From the NCBI RefSeq assembly GCF_016863015.1, contig NZ_BOOB01000012.1, positions 1-62,811 of the forward strand: a stretch of DNA of 62,811 nucleotides, given 5' to 3'. Of this stretch, positions 1 to 7,323 are shown one piece after another. Source of the stretch: Microbispora amethystogenes (GTDB taxonomy: Bacteria > Actinomycetota > Actinomycetes > Streptosporangiales > Streptosporangiaceae). The notes under the pieces are model-generated. The model saw only the letters and a list, made by a program, of their open reading frames with translations. It had not been told where the DNA came from and did not search any database. Within the stretch, counting starts at the first letter, position 1. Each line of letters opens with the position of its first letter. The translations under genes were made by a program, and so were the position numbers.

Positions 1-199
1 CGGCCACCGATCCGGTGAAGTCGGACAGCGATCCCTTGGTGCCGCTGTTGAAGTAGTAACAGAACTCACCCGCCTCGCACACGCCGTTGCGAGTGGCCGC
101 CGAAGCGGGCGAAGCGGTGGCGAGCACCGCCCCACCGAGCACGGTCGCGGCGGCCGCCGCGGCCAGAGGCGAGATCAGCCGTGCGGTTCGTGGAGACAC
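1..199 (-). CDS. secreted I36/M23-type protein, N-terminal part only (runs off the left edge)
   Basis: This is the 5' end of a minus-strand gene whose remainder lies outside the window. A GTG start at 199 follows an AGGAAGG ribosome-binding site and opens a signal peptide (alanine-rich core, ending near ASPASA) followed by the same NGVCEAGEFCYYFNSG segment as the next gene upstream. The DNA of bases 1-160 nearly duplicates bases 931-1090, so it is a recent tandem paralogue of the 217-1113 gene. Only 17 bases separate the stop of that gene from this start, so the two are probably co-translated. The first ten residues differ from the paralogue, so only the mature part and the end of the signal peptide are shared. 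Confidence 0.82.
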   Translation of the reverse strand, partial: MSPRTARLISPLAAAAAATVLGGAVLATASPASAATRNGVCEAGEFCYYFNSGTKGSLSDFTGSVA

Positions 200-216
200 A
201 GTTGCCTTCCTCTGCG

Positions 217-1113
217 TCAGCGGACGTTGTAGCCCTGGGAGACCCAGAACGAGTTCGGGTTCGGGTTGCTCAGATTCGGGTCGCCGACGCTCTTGGCTGC
301 GAGCTTCTGCCGTCCGGGGCGCATCTCGACGTGGGTGTGCGCGGCCTTCCTGGACGACACCCCGTGCCACGCCTCGTTCGCGATGATCTGGCCGCGCGCG
401 ATCTGCTGGCCCACACGCAGCGAGGACAGCGGAGCGGAGTGCAGGTAGATGATCGTCTTGTTCGACGAGGCGTTGTAGACAGCGATGGTGGAGAGCCCCT
501 TGCCGCCGTTGCGCCCGTACACGACGTTGATGATCTGACCGTTGACCAGGGCGTGGACAGCCGAACCCACGCTGCGCTTGATGTCGATGCCCTCATGCCG
601 GCCGGAGGTGTGGACGTAACCGTCGAAGCCGCAGCTGATGTAGCCGCCGCCCGTGGTGTACAGCGCGTACGACATGTTGACGCGCGTCGACGACGACGGG
701 CCGAACTGGTGGGAGGCGTTCTGGTTCTTGAGGCCGGGCTTGAGGTTGCCCCTGGCGCCGGGTGCGAAGTCCTGGTAGACGCTGCCGCCGTAGTTGCTGT
801 TGAAGTAGACCCGGACGGTCTTACCGCTGCGGTTCCAGACCGAGGCGGCGGCGTTCTTGACGCACTTGCCCTTACCGGCGCCGGGTCCCTTGAAGTCGAA
901 GCAGGAGGGCTGCCGGGTGCCGTAGTCGGCCACCGATCCGGTGAAGTCGGACAGCGACCCCTTGGCGCCGCTGTTGAAGTAGTAACAGAACTCACCCGCC
1001 TCGCACACGCCGTTGCGAGTGGCAGCCGAGGCGGGCGAAGCGGTGGCGAGCACCGCCCCGCCGAGCACGGTCGCGGCGGCCGCCGTGGTGAGGATCTTGT
1101 TGAGCGTTCCCAT
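217..1113 (-). CDS. secreted peptidase-inhibitor-I36-like / M23 metallopeptidase protein
   Basis: A 298-residue exported protein. Residues 1-30 form a signal peptide ending ASPASA. Residues about 31-140 are cysteine-bearing and resemble the peptidase inhibitor I36 family. Residues about 155-270 are an M23 (LytM) peptidoglycan endopeptidase domain with an intact zinc site: HEGID at 173-177 (HxGxD) and HTH at 259-261. By family it should cleave peptide cross-links in the wall, or bind them. It is the middle gene of a minus-strand set: an M15-like gene lies 41 bases upstream and a tandem copy begins 17 bases downstream. A TTG-adjacent ATG at 1113 has a GGAGAAC-like site before it. The combination of an inhibitor-like domain with a hydrolase suggests self-limitation, but that is inference. 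Confidence 0.85.
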   Translation of the reverse strand: MGTLNKILTTAAAATVLGGAVLATASPASAATRNGVCEAGEFCYYFNSGAKGSLSDFTGSVADYGTRQPSCFDFKGPGAGKGKCVKNAAASVWNRSGKTVRVYFNSNYGGSVYQDFAPGARGNLKPGLKNQNASHQFGPSSSTRVNMSYALYTTGGGYISCGFDGYVHTSGRHEGIDIKRSVGSAVHALVNGQIINVVYGRNGGKGLSTIAVYNASSNKTIIYLHSAPLSSLRVGQQIARGQIIANEAWHGVSSRKAAHTHVEMRPGRQKLAAKSVGDPNLSNPNPNSFWVSQGYNVR

Positions 1114-1154
1114 GATGTTCTCCTTCGTGTCGGTGCAGCCTGGGTTTCGGGTGG

Positions 1155-1985
1155 TCAGCGGCGCTGGTACTCCTCCCAGGTGCGGATGGTCACCTTCGGG
1201 CCGTCGTCCGGGCCGCGGCCGGCGAGCCCGTTCAGGCCGAGGTAGTAGTCACCGATCTGGTGCTGGGCCTGGCTGGAGAGGTCGGTGTCGTTGATGGCGG
1301 CGGCGTGGATGTGCCACGGCCAGTCGGCCTGATCGGGGTTACGCACCCAGGCCGCGAAGCCGACACGTCGCAACGCACGGACGACGGCGACGCGGGTGGC
1401 GGAACGCATCCCCTCGACCGAGATGTCGACGACTCCGCCACCGTCGTGGGTGCCCGCGGACGTGGGGTCGCCGCCGCGGTTGTACGACCCCTGCAACAGC
1501 ACGAGATCGCGGCCGAGCAGCCGCTCCGCCTCGACCAGCATGTTCCGCGTGCGGGTGTCGACCACGACGCCACCGACGGAGACCCGAGCACCCGGCCCGA
1601 TGGTGTGGGTGACCGTGAAACGGCCGGCTCCGAGCCTGGCGAGCGACGCCTTGCCCGGAAGGCCGTCGGCGGCGAGACCGGTGAGGCCGAGCGACCTCTG
1701 GAACCTCGCGAAGGCGACGACCGTCGTGGTGCCGAAGTAACCGTCCACCCACTTCGCGTCGAGCAGGTGCCGGTCGCGCAGCGCCCGCTCGACGAGAAGC
1801 ACGCCGGCCCTGGCGCCCGGGGTCGGCTTGTCGTCAGACCGCCGCGGGTCGATCTGGGCCGCCTTGACAGTGGCCTCCATGTTCACGCGTGGAAGGGCCC
1901 TGACGTCGGCTGCCCGCGCCGCCGGCATCCCGGACACTCCGGTCAGGCAGGCGAGCAGGGCGGCGGCGCATGACGGCGGCTTCAT
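1155..1985 (-). CDS. secreted peptidoglycan-binding / M15-like D,D-carboxypeptidase
   Basis: A 276-residue exported wall enzyme. I chose the ATG at 1985 because AGGAGA sits five bases upstream and the next residues (MKPPSCAAALLACLTG) make a signal peptide; a longer frame upstream has no such site. Residues about 60-117 look like a peptidoglycan-binding domain 1 repeat (WVDGYFGTTTVVAFARFQ). The C-terminal half carries GTHDGGGVVDI (His 180, Asp 187) and WHIH (225-227), the His-Asp-His pattern of M15 D-Ala-D-Ala peptidases. It heads the operon with the I36/M23 genes, so the cluster probably remodels or lyses cell wall. The M15 assignment rests on motifs only. Confidence 0.8.
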   Translation of the reverse strand: MKPPSCAAALLACLTGVSGMPAARAADVRALPRVNMEATVKAAQIDPRRSDDKPTPGARAGVLLVERALRDRHLLDAKWVDGYFGTTTVVAFARFQRSLGLTGLAADGLPGKASLARLGAGRFTVTHTIGPGARVSVGGVVVDTRTRNMLVEAERLLGRDLVLLQGSYNRGGDPTSAGTHDGGGVVDISVEGMRSATRVAVVRALRRVGFAAWVRNPDQADWPWHIHAAAINDTDLSSQAQHQIGDYYLGLNGLAGRGPDDGPKVTIRTWEEYQRR

Positions 1986-2629
1986 CGTTTCTCCTGGTGG
2001 CGAGCGCTGACAGGTGATTCCTGCTGGCGGATCCACGGTTTCGGATCGCTCGCGCCGTCCACAACGAGATCGTGTTGTCAGCCTGTTCGACGTGCTCCCC
2101 GTACAGGCGTACGCGCCGCCTGACAGGTGTTTCCATGGCGAGCGAGACGCGCGGGCGCCGCGAAGCGAGCACCGACGGTGGCCGTTTCGAGCGCTCTACT
2201 GCGCCGACCGGAACGGAACGTCAGTCGGGAAGGCATACTCAGATGCTCTGGCAATCCCCGAAAGCGTGGAGACATTTCGATGCGGCGATGGCCTCCTGAG
2301 CCCTCGCCTTGGCCGCTTTTCGAGCAGCTGTAATCCGTTGTTACGCGGCGATCAGGCACTGGATCGCCCGCGCACCCCAAGAGGTCCTCCAACACCTCGG
2401 GGCCCGGCGAGATCCACGGACCGGTGAATTCCGCCCCGGCCAGCCGCATGCCGAGGAGGCGCGCCTTGGGCCCGGCGAGCTGGTGCGAGGCCGCCTGGGC
2501 TCTCGCCGCGATATGGGGCACCGGCCTTTCGGCCAGGCCTTGCCATTGCCGGGAAGTACGGGGATAAGCCAAGATCGATGGGTGATCCGCTGTGGCATGC
2601 GCCCCGGTCCACCATCGGAGGGTAGACAA
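1986..2629. other. intergenic region, no gene recognised
   Basis: This 640-base stretch separates the minus-strand wall-hydrolase operon from the plus-strand SapA-like gene and must hold both promoters. Open frames exist in all directions but show no family resemblance, no ribosome-binding site and mixed third-position GC, so I call no gene. A short open stretch around 2230-2300 could be the tail of a lost gene. Confidence 0.5.
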
Positions 2630-3088
2630 GTGATTAGGTCTGTTACGAAGGTCGTCGCCGTGACGGCCTTGGCCGTAGGCGTTCTCGCGGCCAATCCGGC
2701 ATACACGGCGTACGCGGCCTCCGCCCCCTACACTCCCGAGGGCGTCTGCGGGGCGGGGTTCGCCCGGGTGAAGGACGGCTCCCGTCCCCTCAAGTCCGGA
2801 CGTGACACCTTCGGCTACGTCTACCTCATGTACAACCGCAGGACCGGTTACAACTGCGTGGTCAGCATCAAGACCGCCTTCTACCGGACCGCCACCTACA
2901 CCACCGCCACCCTGACGGTGAAGGGCAGCAAGCCGAAGACCGACGCGGGCAAATTCAAGTACTACGCCGGGCCGGTCAAGGTGAAGGCGCGCGGCAAGTG
3001 CGTCTCGTATTGGGGCAGCACCCGAGACACCCGGCCGGACTTCGCCGAGGCGACCGGTGGCCGCAAGACCTTTGGCAACTGCGGGTAG
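2630..3088 (+). CDS. spore-associated protein A-like secreted protein
   Basis: A 152-residue exported protein. The GTG at 2630 is preceded by GGAGGG at good spacing and opens a signal peptide (VIRSVTKVVAVTALAVG, processing near TAYAAS); the frame is open further upstream but that part looks non-coding. The mature protein has VCGAGF, a VYLMYN strand, YNCVVSIKTA, YYAGPVKVKARGKCV and a C-terminal Cys, the spaced cysteines and the tyrosine/glycine-rich strands of Streptomyces spore-associated protein A. That family is secreted and found on spores or hyphae; its biochemical role is not known to me. It stands alone, downstream of a long intergenic region. Confidence 0.72.
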   Translation: MIRSVTKVVAVTALAVGVLAANPAYTAYAASAPYTPEGVCGAGFARVKDGSRPLKSGRDTFGYVYLMYNRRTGYNCVVSIKTAFYRTATYTTATLTVKGSKPKTDAGKFKYYAGPVKVKARGKCVSYWGSTRDTRPDFAEATGGRKTFGNCG

Positions 3089-3242
3089 CGAAGCCCCAAG
3101 CGCCGAGGCCACCCGGTCACTGAACCCATCCGGCATTGAACCGCGCCGGGATTTCTGGAGCTTTGGTGTTCCCAGGTTAAGTGGACGTACATTGTTGGAT
3201 TCTTGTGCCACTCGCTGAGAGAAAAGTGGCATAGGACGGCGT

Positions 3243-3433
3243 GGCTACCCGCCGGAGTTCCGCCGAAAGGTACTGAACCTGATCAAGATTGGACGTAAGG
3301 TCATCGGCCTGGCCGCGATCTGGACATCAGCACGTAGACGATCTACACGTGGCGGCGGCAGGATCGCATCGACCGGGCGCTGGATCCGGGGTTGACCAGC
3401 ACGGAGAAGGCCGAGCTGCTCGCGGCCAAGCGG
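3243..3433 (+). pseudogene. IS3-type transposase OrfA remnant
   Basis: Translating from 3243 gives GYPPEFRRKVLNLIKIGRK, the helix-turn-helix start of an IS3-family OrfA. The match then jumps frame to DLDIST-stop-TIYTWRRQDRIDRA and continues LDPGLTSTEKAELLAAKR. One frameshift and one TAG therefore interrupt it, and it ends abruptly at the next fossil. OrfB is absent. About 20 bases upstream is a TGCCACT...AGTGGCA hairpin (about 3206-3231) that could be an insertion-sequence end. It is inactive. Confidence 0.68.
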
Positions 3434-3585
3434 ATGCCGGCATGGGCATCCTCACCGCCGCTCGCGCCCTCGGGCTCGACTTCATCCCCGGTGGCTCAGG
3501 AGCCCTACGACCTGGTACTCCGCGCCAACGAGATCTCCGAGGAACTACTGGCCCCACTGTGGTCACTCCTGGAGCCAGTCGCACC
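3432..3585 (+). pseudogene. substrate-binding-domain fragment (molybdate-regulator-like PBP)
   Basis: Directly abutting the IS3 remnant, MGILTAARALGLDFIP is read in one frame and VAQEPYDLVLRANEISEELL in the next. Joined across a one-base shift they resemble the C-terminal periplasmic-binding-like domain (GLDFVPLA..YDLV pattern) found in some molybdate-responsive regulators and MoeA-like proteins. There is no start, no N-terminal portion and a frameshift, so it is a scrap left by a deletion. Confidence 0.5.
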
Positions 3586-4052
3586 GAGCGCCCATCACTT
3601 TCCGAGACTGAGCCCTTCATTACGAGTTATTACACGATCGTCCAGGGCCGTCCACCGTCATCTCGTTGGACCTGGTCAGGCGGCGTTGATGAGGTCATTC
3701 CGTCCAGCATCGTCCAGACCTGTCCACGGCTGTTGTTAGCAGCCGCGTTAGCAAGAGCGCTCCGTTGGAGCGGGGGTCGACCTCTCATACCGAGAAGCGG
3801 ATATCGGATGAAGGCTCCATTCACCCAGATCGGGCCTTGACCGCACCGTGATCCGGGGCGCCAGGTGCTGCACCTGCTCTATCTGTCACCTAGTTCGCCT
3901 CTCGGAGCACCGCGCCACCGTCCTTCTTTAGCCGGCGGCAGATGGATACCGACATGGACCGTGGCAAGAAGGTTTGTACGCCCCGGAGGCGTGGGCATGG
4001 CGTGTGATCGCTTAATGCTCCCAGGTGGCACGGTCGGAGGATCTTCGGACTG
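3586..4052. other. degraded intergenic DNA
   Basis: I see no gene here. The sequence is lower in third-position GC bias than its flanks. It contains short direct motifs (CGTCCA repeated between 3640 and 3725) and the first of two 26-bp repeats. It reads like eroded mobile-element DNA upstream of tRNA-Arg. Confidence 0.45.
3734..3759 (+). repeat. 26-bp repeat, copy 1
   Basis: This copy reads TGTTAGCAGCCGCGTTAGCA followed by AGAGCG. It matches the copy at 4296-4321 at 21 of 26 positions in the same orientation, 562 bases away. Each copy itself contains two GTTAGCA units. Next to a tRNA and integration debris, these could be remnants of attachment or excisionase-binding sites. Confidence 0.6.
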
Positions 4053-4213
4053 TCACTGTGCAGGCGACCCTTGCGGCAGCGTCTTGAGGGTCTTCGTGTT
4101 CCCAGACGCGCATCGCGAGCCAACCCGCCGCGGCGAGCAACCTGTCGTTTCCACGTCACGCTCGCGGATTCGCCTGACCTTCTCGGCCCAGTACGCCGCA
4201 TTCGTTGTTCGTG
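4053..4213 (-). pseudogene. very-short-patch-repair (Vsr) endonuclease C-terminal remnant
   Basis: On the minus strand one frame gives TTNAAYWAEKVRRIRERDVE and, after a one-base shift, the next gives LLAAAGWLAMRVWEHEDPQD. Joined, these follow the conserved end of Vsr-type mismatch endonucleases (yW..Ki..n..RD......L...GW.vlrvWE.e). The catalytic N-terminal region is not recognisable and no start exists. Vsr normally accompanies a cytosine-5 methyltransferase; none is present here, so this marks a lost restriction-modification locus. Confidence 0.66.
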
Positions 4214-4295
4214 ACCAACGACGCAGGGCGGCGCCAGCGGGCAGCATAGATGCTGACAGCAGACCGCACACCGACGGTAGACGTTTGAGACGAGC

Positions 4296-4321
4296 TGTTA
4301 GCAAGGACGTTAGCAAGATCG
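4296..4321 (+). repeat. 26-bp repeat, copy 2
   Basis: This copy reads TGTTAGCAAGGACGTTAGCA followed by AGATCG and is the partner of 3734-3759. It lies 22 bases before the terminator hairpin of tRNA-Arg, the side on which integrated elements usually sit relative to a tRNA 3' end. Confidence 0.6.
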
Positions 4322-4342
4322 CGAAGTGTTCCGACATACACA

Positions 4343-4379
4343 AAGACCCGCGACCAGGTTTTCCCTGGTCGCGGGTCTT
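4343..4379 (-). terminator. rho-independent terminator of tRNA-Arg
   Basis: A perfect 16-bp stem (AAGACCCGCGACCAGG, 4343-4358, with its complement at 4364-4379) encloses a five-base loop and lies just 3' of the minus-strand tRNA. Confidence 0.85.
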
Positions 4380-4390
4380 CTGTGACTGTG

Positions 4391-4463
4391 CGCGGCCGAG
4401 AGGACTCGAACCCCTAACCTTCTGATCCGTAGTCAGATGCTCTATCCATTGAGCTACGGCCGC
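4391..4463 (-). tRNA. tRNA-Arg(ACG)
   Basis: The minus strand folds into a 73-nt cloverleaf. The acceptor is GCGGCCG paired with CGGCCGC, the D arm is AGCTC...GAGC, the anticodon stem TCTGA/TCAGA flanks the loop CTACGGA (anticodon ACG), and the T arm is AGGGGTTCGAATCCTCT. CCA is not encoded. The first anticodon base A should be deaminated to inosine. Mobile-element debris lies on its 3' side. Confidence 0.96.
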
Positions 4464-4798
4464 TTGGCTGCCTGTTCACTTGCTGTGCTCGGCAACGCGT
4501 GTAACTCTACCAGACCCCTCACCCCTGCTTGTGCCAATAATCCGCCCCGCACACGGTCAAGCCGCCCGTACGCGGGACCGTTCGCGCCCGGCGGGAGCCG
4601 CGACGAACGGCTGACCGGAACCGGCCGCATGGCTACCTTGGCGCGCCGCCGATGCGCACACTGGTCCTCGGGGGAACCCTTGTCACGCCGTCGCTCTCCG
4701 TCACCGTCACACCTTGGTACGCGGCGGAAAGCGCGTGTGACCGGGGGTATACGACAGGGCACGCAGGCGGACACCGGGCCGCCTCCGCGGGAGGGAAC
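4464..4798. other. intergenic region upstream of tRNA-Arg
   Basis: This stretch holds the 5' flank and presumably the promoter of the minus-strand tRNA, and the leader of the small plus-strand membrane gene at 4799. I recognise no gene in it. Confidence 0.5.
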
Positions 4799-4921
4799 GT
4801 GAACGAGCCACCAGGCCCGCCCGGCAGGCGGTACCGCCTTCGCGGACTCGTCGCGGCCGTGATCGCGGGTCTGGTCTTCTGGGCACTGGTCATCTGGCTG
4901 GTCGTGACGCTGCTCCGGTGA
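4799..4921 (+). CDS. 40-residue single-pass membrane protein
   Basis: A GTG start behind GGGAGGGAAC encodes a short proline/arginine-rich cytoplasmic leader (NEPPGPPGRRYRLRG) and one hydrophobic helix (LVAAVIAGLVFWALVIWLVV) to the end. The ribosome-binding site and the positive-inside layout favour a real gene. Small proteins of this plan are common in actinomycetes, but I do not know a function. A strong convergent terminator follows it. Confidence 0.6.
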   Translation: MNEPPGPPGRRYRLRGLVAAVIAGLVFWALVIWLVVTLLR

Positions 4922-4938
4922 GCACCATCCCCGCGACA

Positions 4939-4965
4939 GGACTGGCCGGCGGTGCCGGCCAGTCC
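4939..4965. terminator. bidirectional terminator hairpin
   Basis: GGACTGGCCGGC and its perfect complement are separated by three bases, between the converging genes that end at 4921 and 4986. Confidence 0.75.
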
Positions 4966-4985
4966 GTCACGGCCGGCACCGGCCC

Positions 4986-5501
4986 TCATCCCCCACTCTG
5001 GATGCTCTCCATGAGGTCGAGGTGCTCCTTCACCACCGGTTTGGCGTCCCGGGCGAGCTGCCGCACCTTCTCGGAGGAACCGGTCGACGCCTCCTTGTCC
5101 AGCGCCACCAGGGTCGCGCGGTGATCCTCGGCCTGCGCCGGGACCCATGCCCGGTCGAACGCGGCGCCGCTCTTGGCGGCGAACTTCCGCAGTTCGGCCT
5201 GCTGCTTCTCCGACGGCCGGCCCGGCAGGTCCACCCCGTACTTTGCGGCGACCTTCGTGACCTGCTCGTCGAGGGTGGTGTGGTCCTTCACTAACCGGCT
5301 TCCGGCGTCCTTGACCGCCTGGCTCTCGGCCTGCCTCTCGGCGGTCTGCCCGCCCTCGATCTCCGTGAGGTTGTCCTGATGCGCGCTGACCAGGAACGCC
5401 TTGTCCTGGTCGCTGGCATCCGGCGGAGCGGCGTGTGCGGCGGTGACCGCTGACAGCGTCGCGACCACGGTCGTGACCGTGGCGATGAGCGATCTCAGCA
5501 T
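4986..5501 (-). CDS. DUF4142 secreted protein
   Basis: A 171-residue exported protein. The ATG at 5501 follows GGGGGA and opens a signal peptide (LRSLIATVTTVVATLSAVTA, cleavage near AHAAPP); a longer frame upstream lacks export features. The mature part is a helical DUF4142 domain: DQDKAFLVSAHQDNLTEIEGG, QAVKDAGSRLVKDHTTLDEQ, and AWVPAQAEDHRATLVALDKE. Family members are ferritin-like four-helix bundles of the cell envelope with no established reaction. It appears monocistronic. Confidence 0.85.
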   Translation of the reverse strand: MLRSLIATVTTVVATLSAVTAAHAAPPDASDQDKAFLVSAHQDNLTEIEGGQTAERQAESQAVKDAGSRLVKDHTTLDEQVTKVAAKYGVDLPGRPSEKQQAELRKFAAKSGAAFDRAWVPAQAEDHRATLVALDKEASTGSSEKVRQLARDAKPVVKEHLDLMESIQSGG

Positions 5502-5731
5502 CGGATCCCCCGATCCTCGCCCGGCGGCGAGCACCGGCTGATCGGTACTCGACCATCCGGGCATACTCGTTATCAGGTGTCATACCCACCCGCCCGTTCA
5601 CAAGGAACCGAGCGTGTACGGCGACGCGGCCGGGAGTTCACCATACCTTTGGCGATCTTTACCTTGGTCGGACCCGATTTCGGGGTGATGCTGGCGATTG
5701 TCCATCCCCCTCGCCTCTGCAAGGAGGTCTC

Positions 5732-6145
5732 GTGCGGACTCCGCGACGCTTCCGGTCATCCTGGCCGGCCCGGTTCATCGCCCTGATCGCCGCCGTCGTG
5801 TCCCTGACCACGGTGACCGGCACCGTTCCCGCCCAGGCGGCGGTCTACGGTTCCTGCACCATCTCGCGCTGCGCCGACGCGCGCTCGGCCAACTCGATCT
5901 GGGCCGGGAAGGGATACCCGACCAGCGCCGGCTGGTACTCCTGGCCGGACGGCAGGTACAACTACACCGGCGGCCGTTTCTACAACAGAGAGGGTCAGCT
6001 GCCGAGCGGCGCCACCTACTACGAGTACGACGTGTACTCCCGGGCGCGCGGCGCCGCGCGGGACGCCTACCGGATCGTCGTCAACCGGAGCACCGGCGTG
6101 ACCTGGTTCTCGCCGAACCACTACACCGACTTCTACCGGCTCTAG
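5732..6145 (+). CDS. secreted guanyl-specific ribonuclease (barnase/RNase Sa family)
   Basis: A 137-residue exported RNase. The GTG at 5732 follows AAGGAGG. Residues 1-36 are a signal peptide (ALIAAVVSLTTVTG, cleavage near AQAAVYG), leaving about 100 residues, the size of RNase Sa. The catalytic set is visible: Glu in YYEYDVY, Arg in RDAYRIVV, and His in SPNHYTDF, with FYNREGQLP matching the substrate loop. It cleaves RNA after G outside the cell. The barstar-type inhibitor begins nine bases downstream, so the two form a toxin-immunity pair, usable against competitors or for phosphate scavenging. Confidence 0.92.
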   Translation: MRTPRRFRSSWPARFIALIAAVVSLTTVTGTVPAQAAVYGSCTISRCADARSANSIWAGKGYPTSAGWYSWPDGRYNYTGGRFYNREGQLPSGATYYEYDVYSRARGAARDAYRIVVNRSTGVTWFSPNHYTDFYRL

Positions 6146-6154
6146 GAATCTCTC

Positions 6155-6535
6155 ATGGCCTCCGCCCCGCGTCCGCTGCCCGCATGGCTCACGATCACCA
6201 CCGGCCGGGCCCCGGCGGTCGTCGACGGGCGGGCCTGCCGCACCCGTGCCGCCTTCTTCGCGGAGGTGGCACGGGTGCTGCGCCTCCCCGGCTACTTCGG
6301 CCACAACTGGGACGCGCTGACCGACTCGCTCCGCGACATCGGGAACGTCCATCTGGTCGTCGAACACGCCGAGGACCTGCTCGCCGCCGAACCCGCCGAG
6401 CAGTTCGCCACCCTGCTGGCCGTACTGGCCGGAGCGGCCGGAGAGGCGGGCACAGCGGGGCTGACCCTGACGCTGTGCACCGATCCGGCCAACGAGGCGC
6501 CGCTCCGTCGCCGGCTGACCGACGCCCTGCCCTGA
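6155..6535 (+). CDS. barstar-family ribonuclease inhibitor
   Basis: A 126-residue cytoplasmic protein with the barstar fold signature: an N-terminal strand, then AAFFAEVARVLRLPGYFGHNWDALTDSLRDI, in which the aromatic-Gly-x-Asn-x-Asp-Ala-Leu segment forms the RNase-binding helix and loop, and a final strand near LTLTLCTD. It has no signal peptide, as expected for an immunity protein that neutralises RNase before export. It starts nine bases after the RNase gene and is surely co-transcribed with it. Confidence 0.92.
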   Translation: MASAPRPLPAWLTITTGRAPAVVDGRACRTRAAFFAEVARVLRLPGYFGHNWDALTDSLRDIGNVHLVVEHAEDLLAAEPAEQFATLLAVLAGAAGEAGTAGLTLTLCTDPANEAPLRRRLTDALP

Positions 6536-6566
6536 TCGGCCGTACGGCGGTCACGAGCAGGTACGG

Positions 6567-6920
6567 CTAACCGGCCTGCGAGGGCTCCGGGCCGGAGGCG
6601 ATGGTCCTGACCACACGCGCTCCGTTTGCCGCGTCGTCATAGCGAACTCCCCGCCGTACACTCACCAGCTCGTCGATCGCGGCGAAGAACTCGGCGATCT
6701 CCGGCCGGTTCGCCGCCTTCGCCTTGGACTCGTCCCACGCGGCGTCGTCGGTCCACTCCACGAAGTCGAGCCACGTGTCGTCGGCGACCCGTACGAGGCG
6801 GGCGTCGAGGAAGCCCCGGCGGTCCTCGCGGAAGGCTCGCAGCATGCCGGGCCGCGCGGCCAGCAGGGCGGCGGTCTTCTCCGGCTTCACAGTGAACGTG
6901 GTCAGCTCGATGACGGACAT
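6567..6920 (-). CDS. antibiotic-biosynthesis-monooxygenase-fold (ABM) protein
   Basis: A 117-residue alpha+beta-barrel protein. The segments IELTTFTVKPEKTAALLAA and RPGMLRAFREDRRGFLDARL, followed by DDTWLDFVEWTDDAAWDES, match the ABM/dimeric ferredoxin-like fold, whose members act as small monooxygenases or simply bind ligands. There is no cofactor signature, so the substrate cannot be deduced. It converges on the barstar gene and has a 400-base intergenic region upstream. Confidence 0.75.
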   Translation of the reverse strand: MSVIELTTFTVKPEKTAALLAARPGMLRAFREDRRGFLDARLVRVADDTWLDFVEWTDDAAWDESKAKAANRPEIAEFFAAIDELVSVRRGVRYDDAANGARVVRTIASGPEPSQAG

Positions 6921-7323
6921 CTTCGCTCCTGACGAGGCCGGTACGGCGGGGGCACCGAGCCGGGACCTCCAGATAGTCAGTGATTATTACCATTGGCAGC
7001 GTAGGTCACGCCTCACAGACGTACAAGCTCCTTCCATCCGGCCATTGGTCATAGGGGAGAAAGACCAGTTGGTTCGATATTTCCCGGCGGCGACGACCGT
7101 CCGGAGCCGACCAGGCCGCGGCAGTCGACGACATCCCCGCGTGGGATCATTAGTCACTGGAAATTACTGATATCGGCGAGTCGGGCCGACCCCCGAGGAC
7201 CTCGCCCGGAACGGCAGGCGTACGTACGGCCCAGAACCTCGCGGCCGGGCCGGTCACCCTACGATTGGCATTCGGTCAACGGCGGCGGCAGGCCGCTCCC
7301 GACAGCAGCCAGAGGAGGTGGCG
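6921..7323. other. intergenic region between ABM and MarR genes
   Basis: The divergent spacer should hold promoters for the minus-strand ABM gene and the plus-strand MarR gene. It is locally AT-richer (around 6975-7010 and 7140-7170) but I see no gene and no clear palindrome. Confidence 0.45.

Noticed and set aside
2309..2629. N-terminal extension of the SapA-like protein
   Set aside because: The upstream codons lack coding bias, and the GTG at 2630 has GGAGGG and starts a signal peptide.
4156..4425. Small open frames over the tRNA-Arg flank as genes
   Set aside because: They overlap the tRNA, its terminator and the Vsr fossil and have no start signals.
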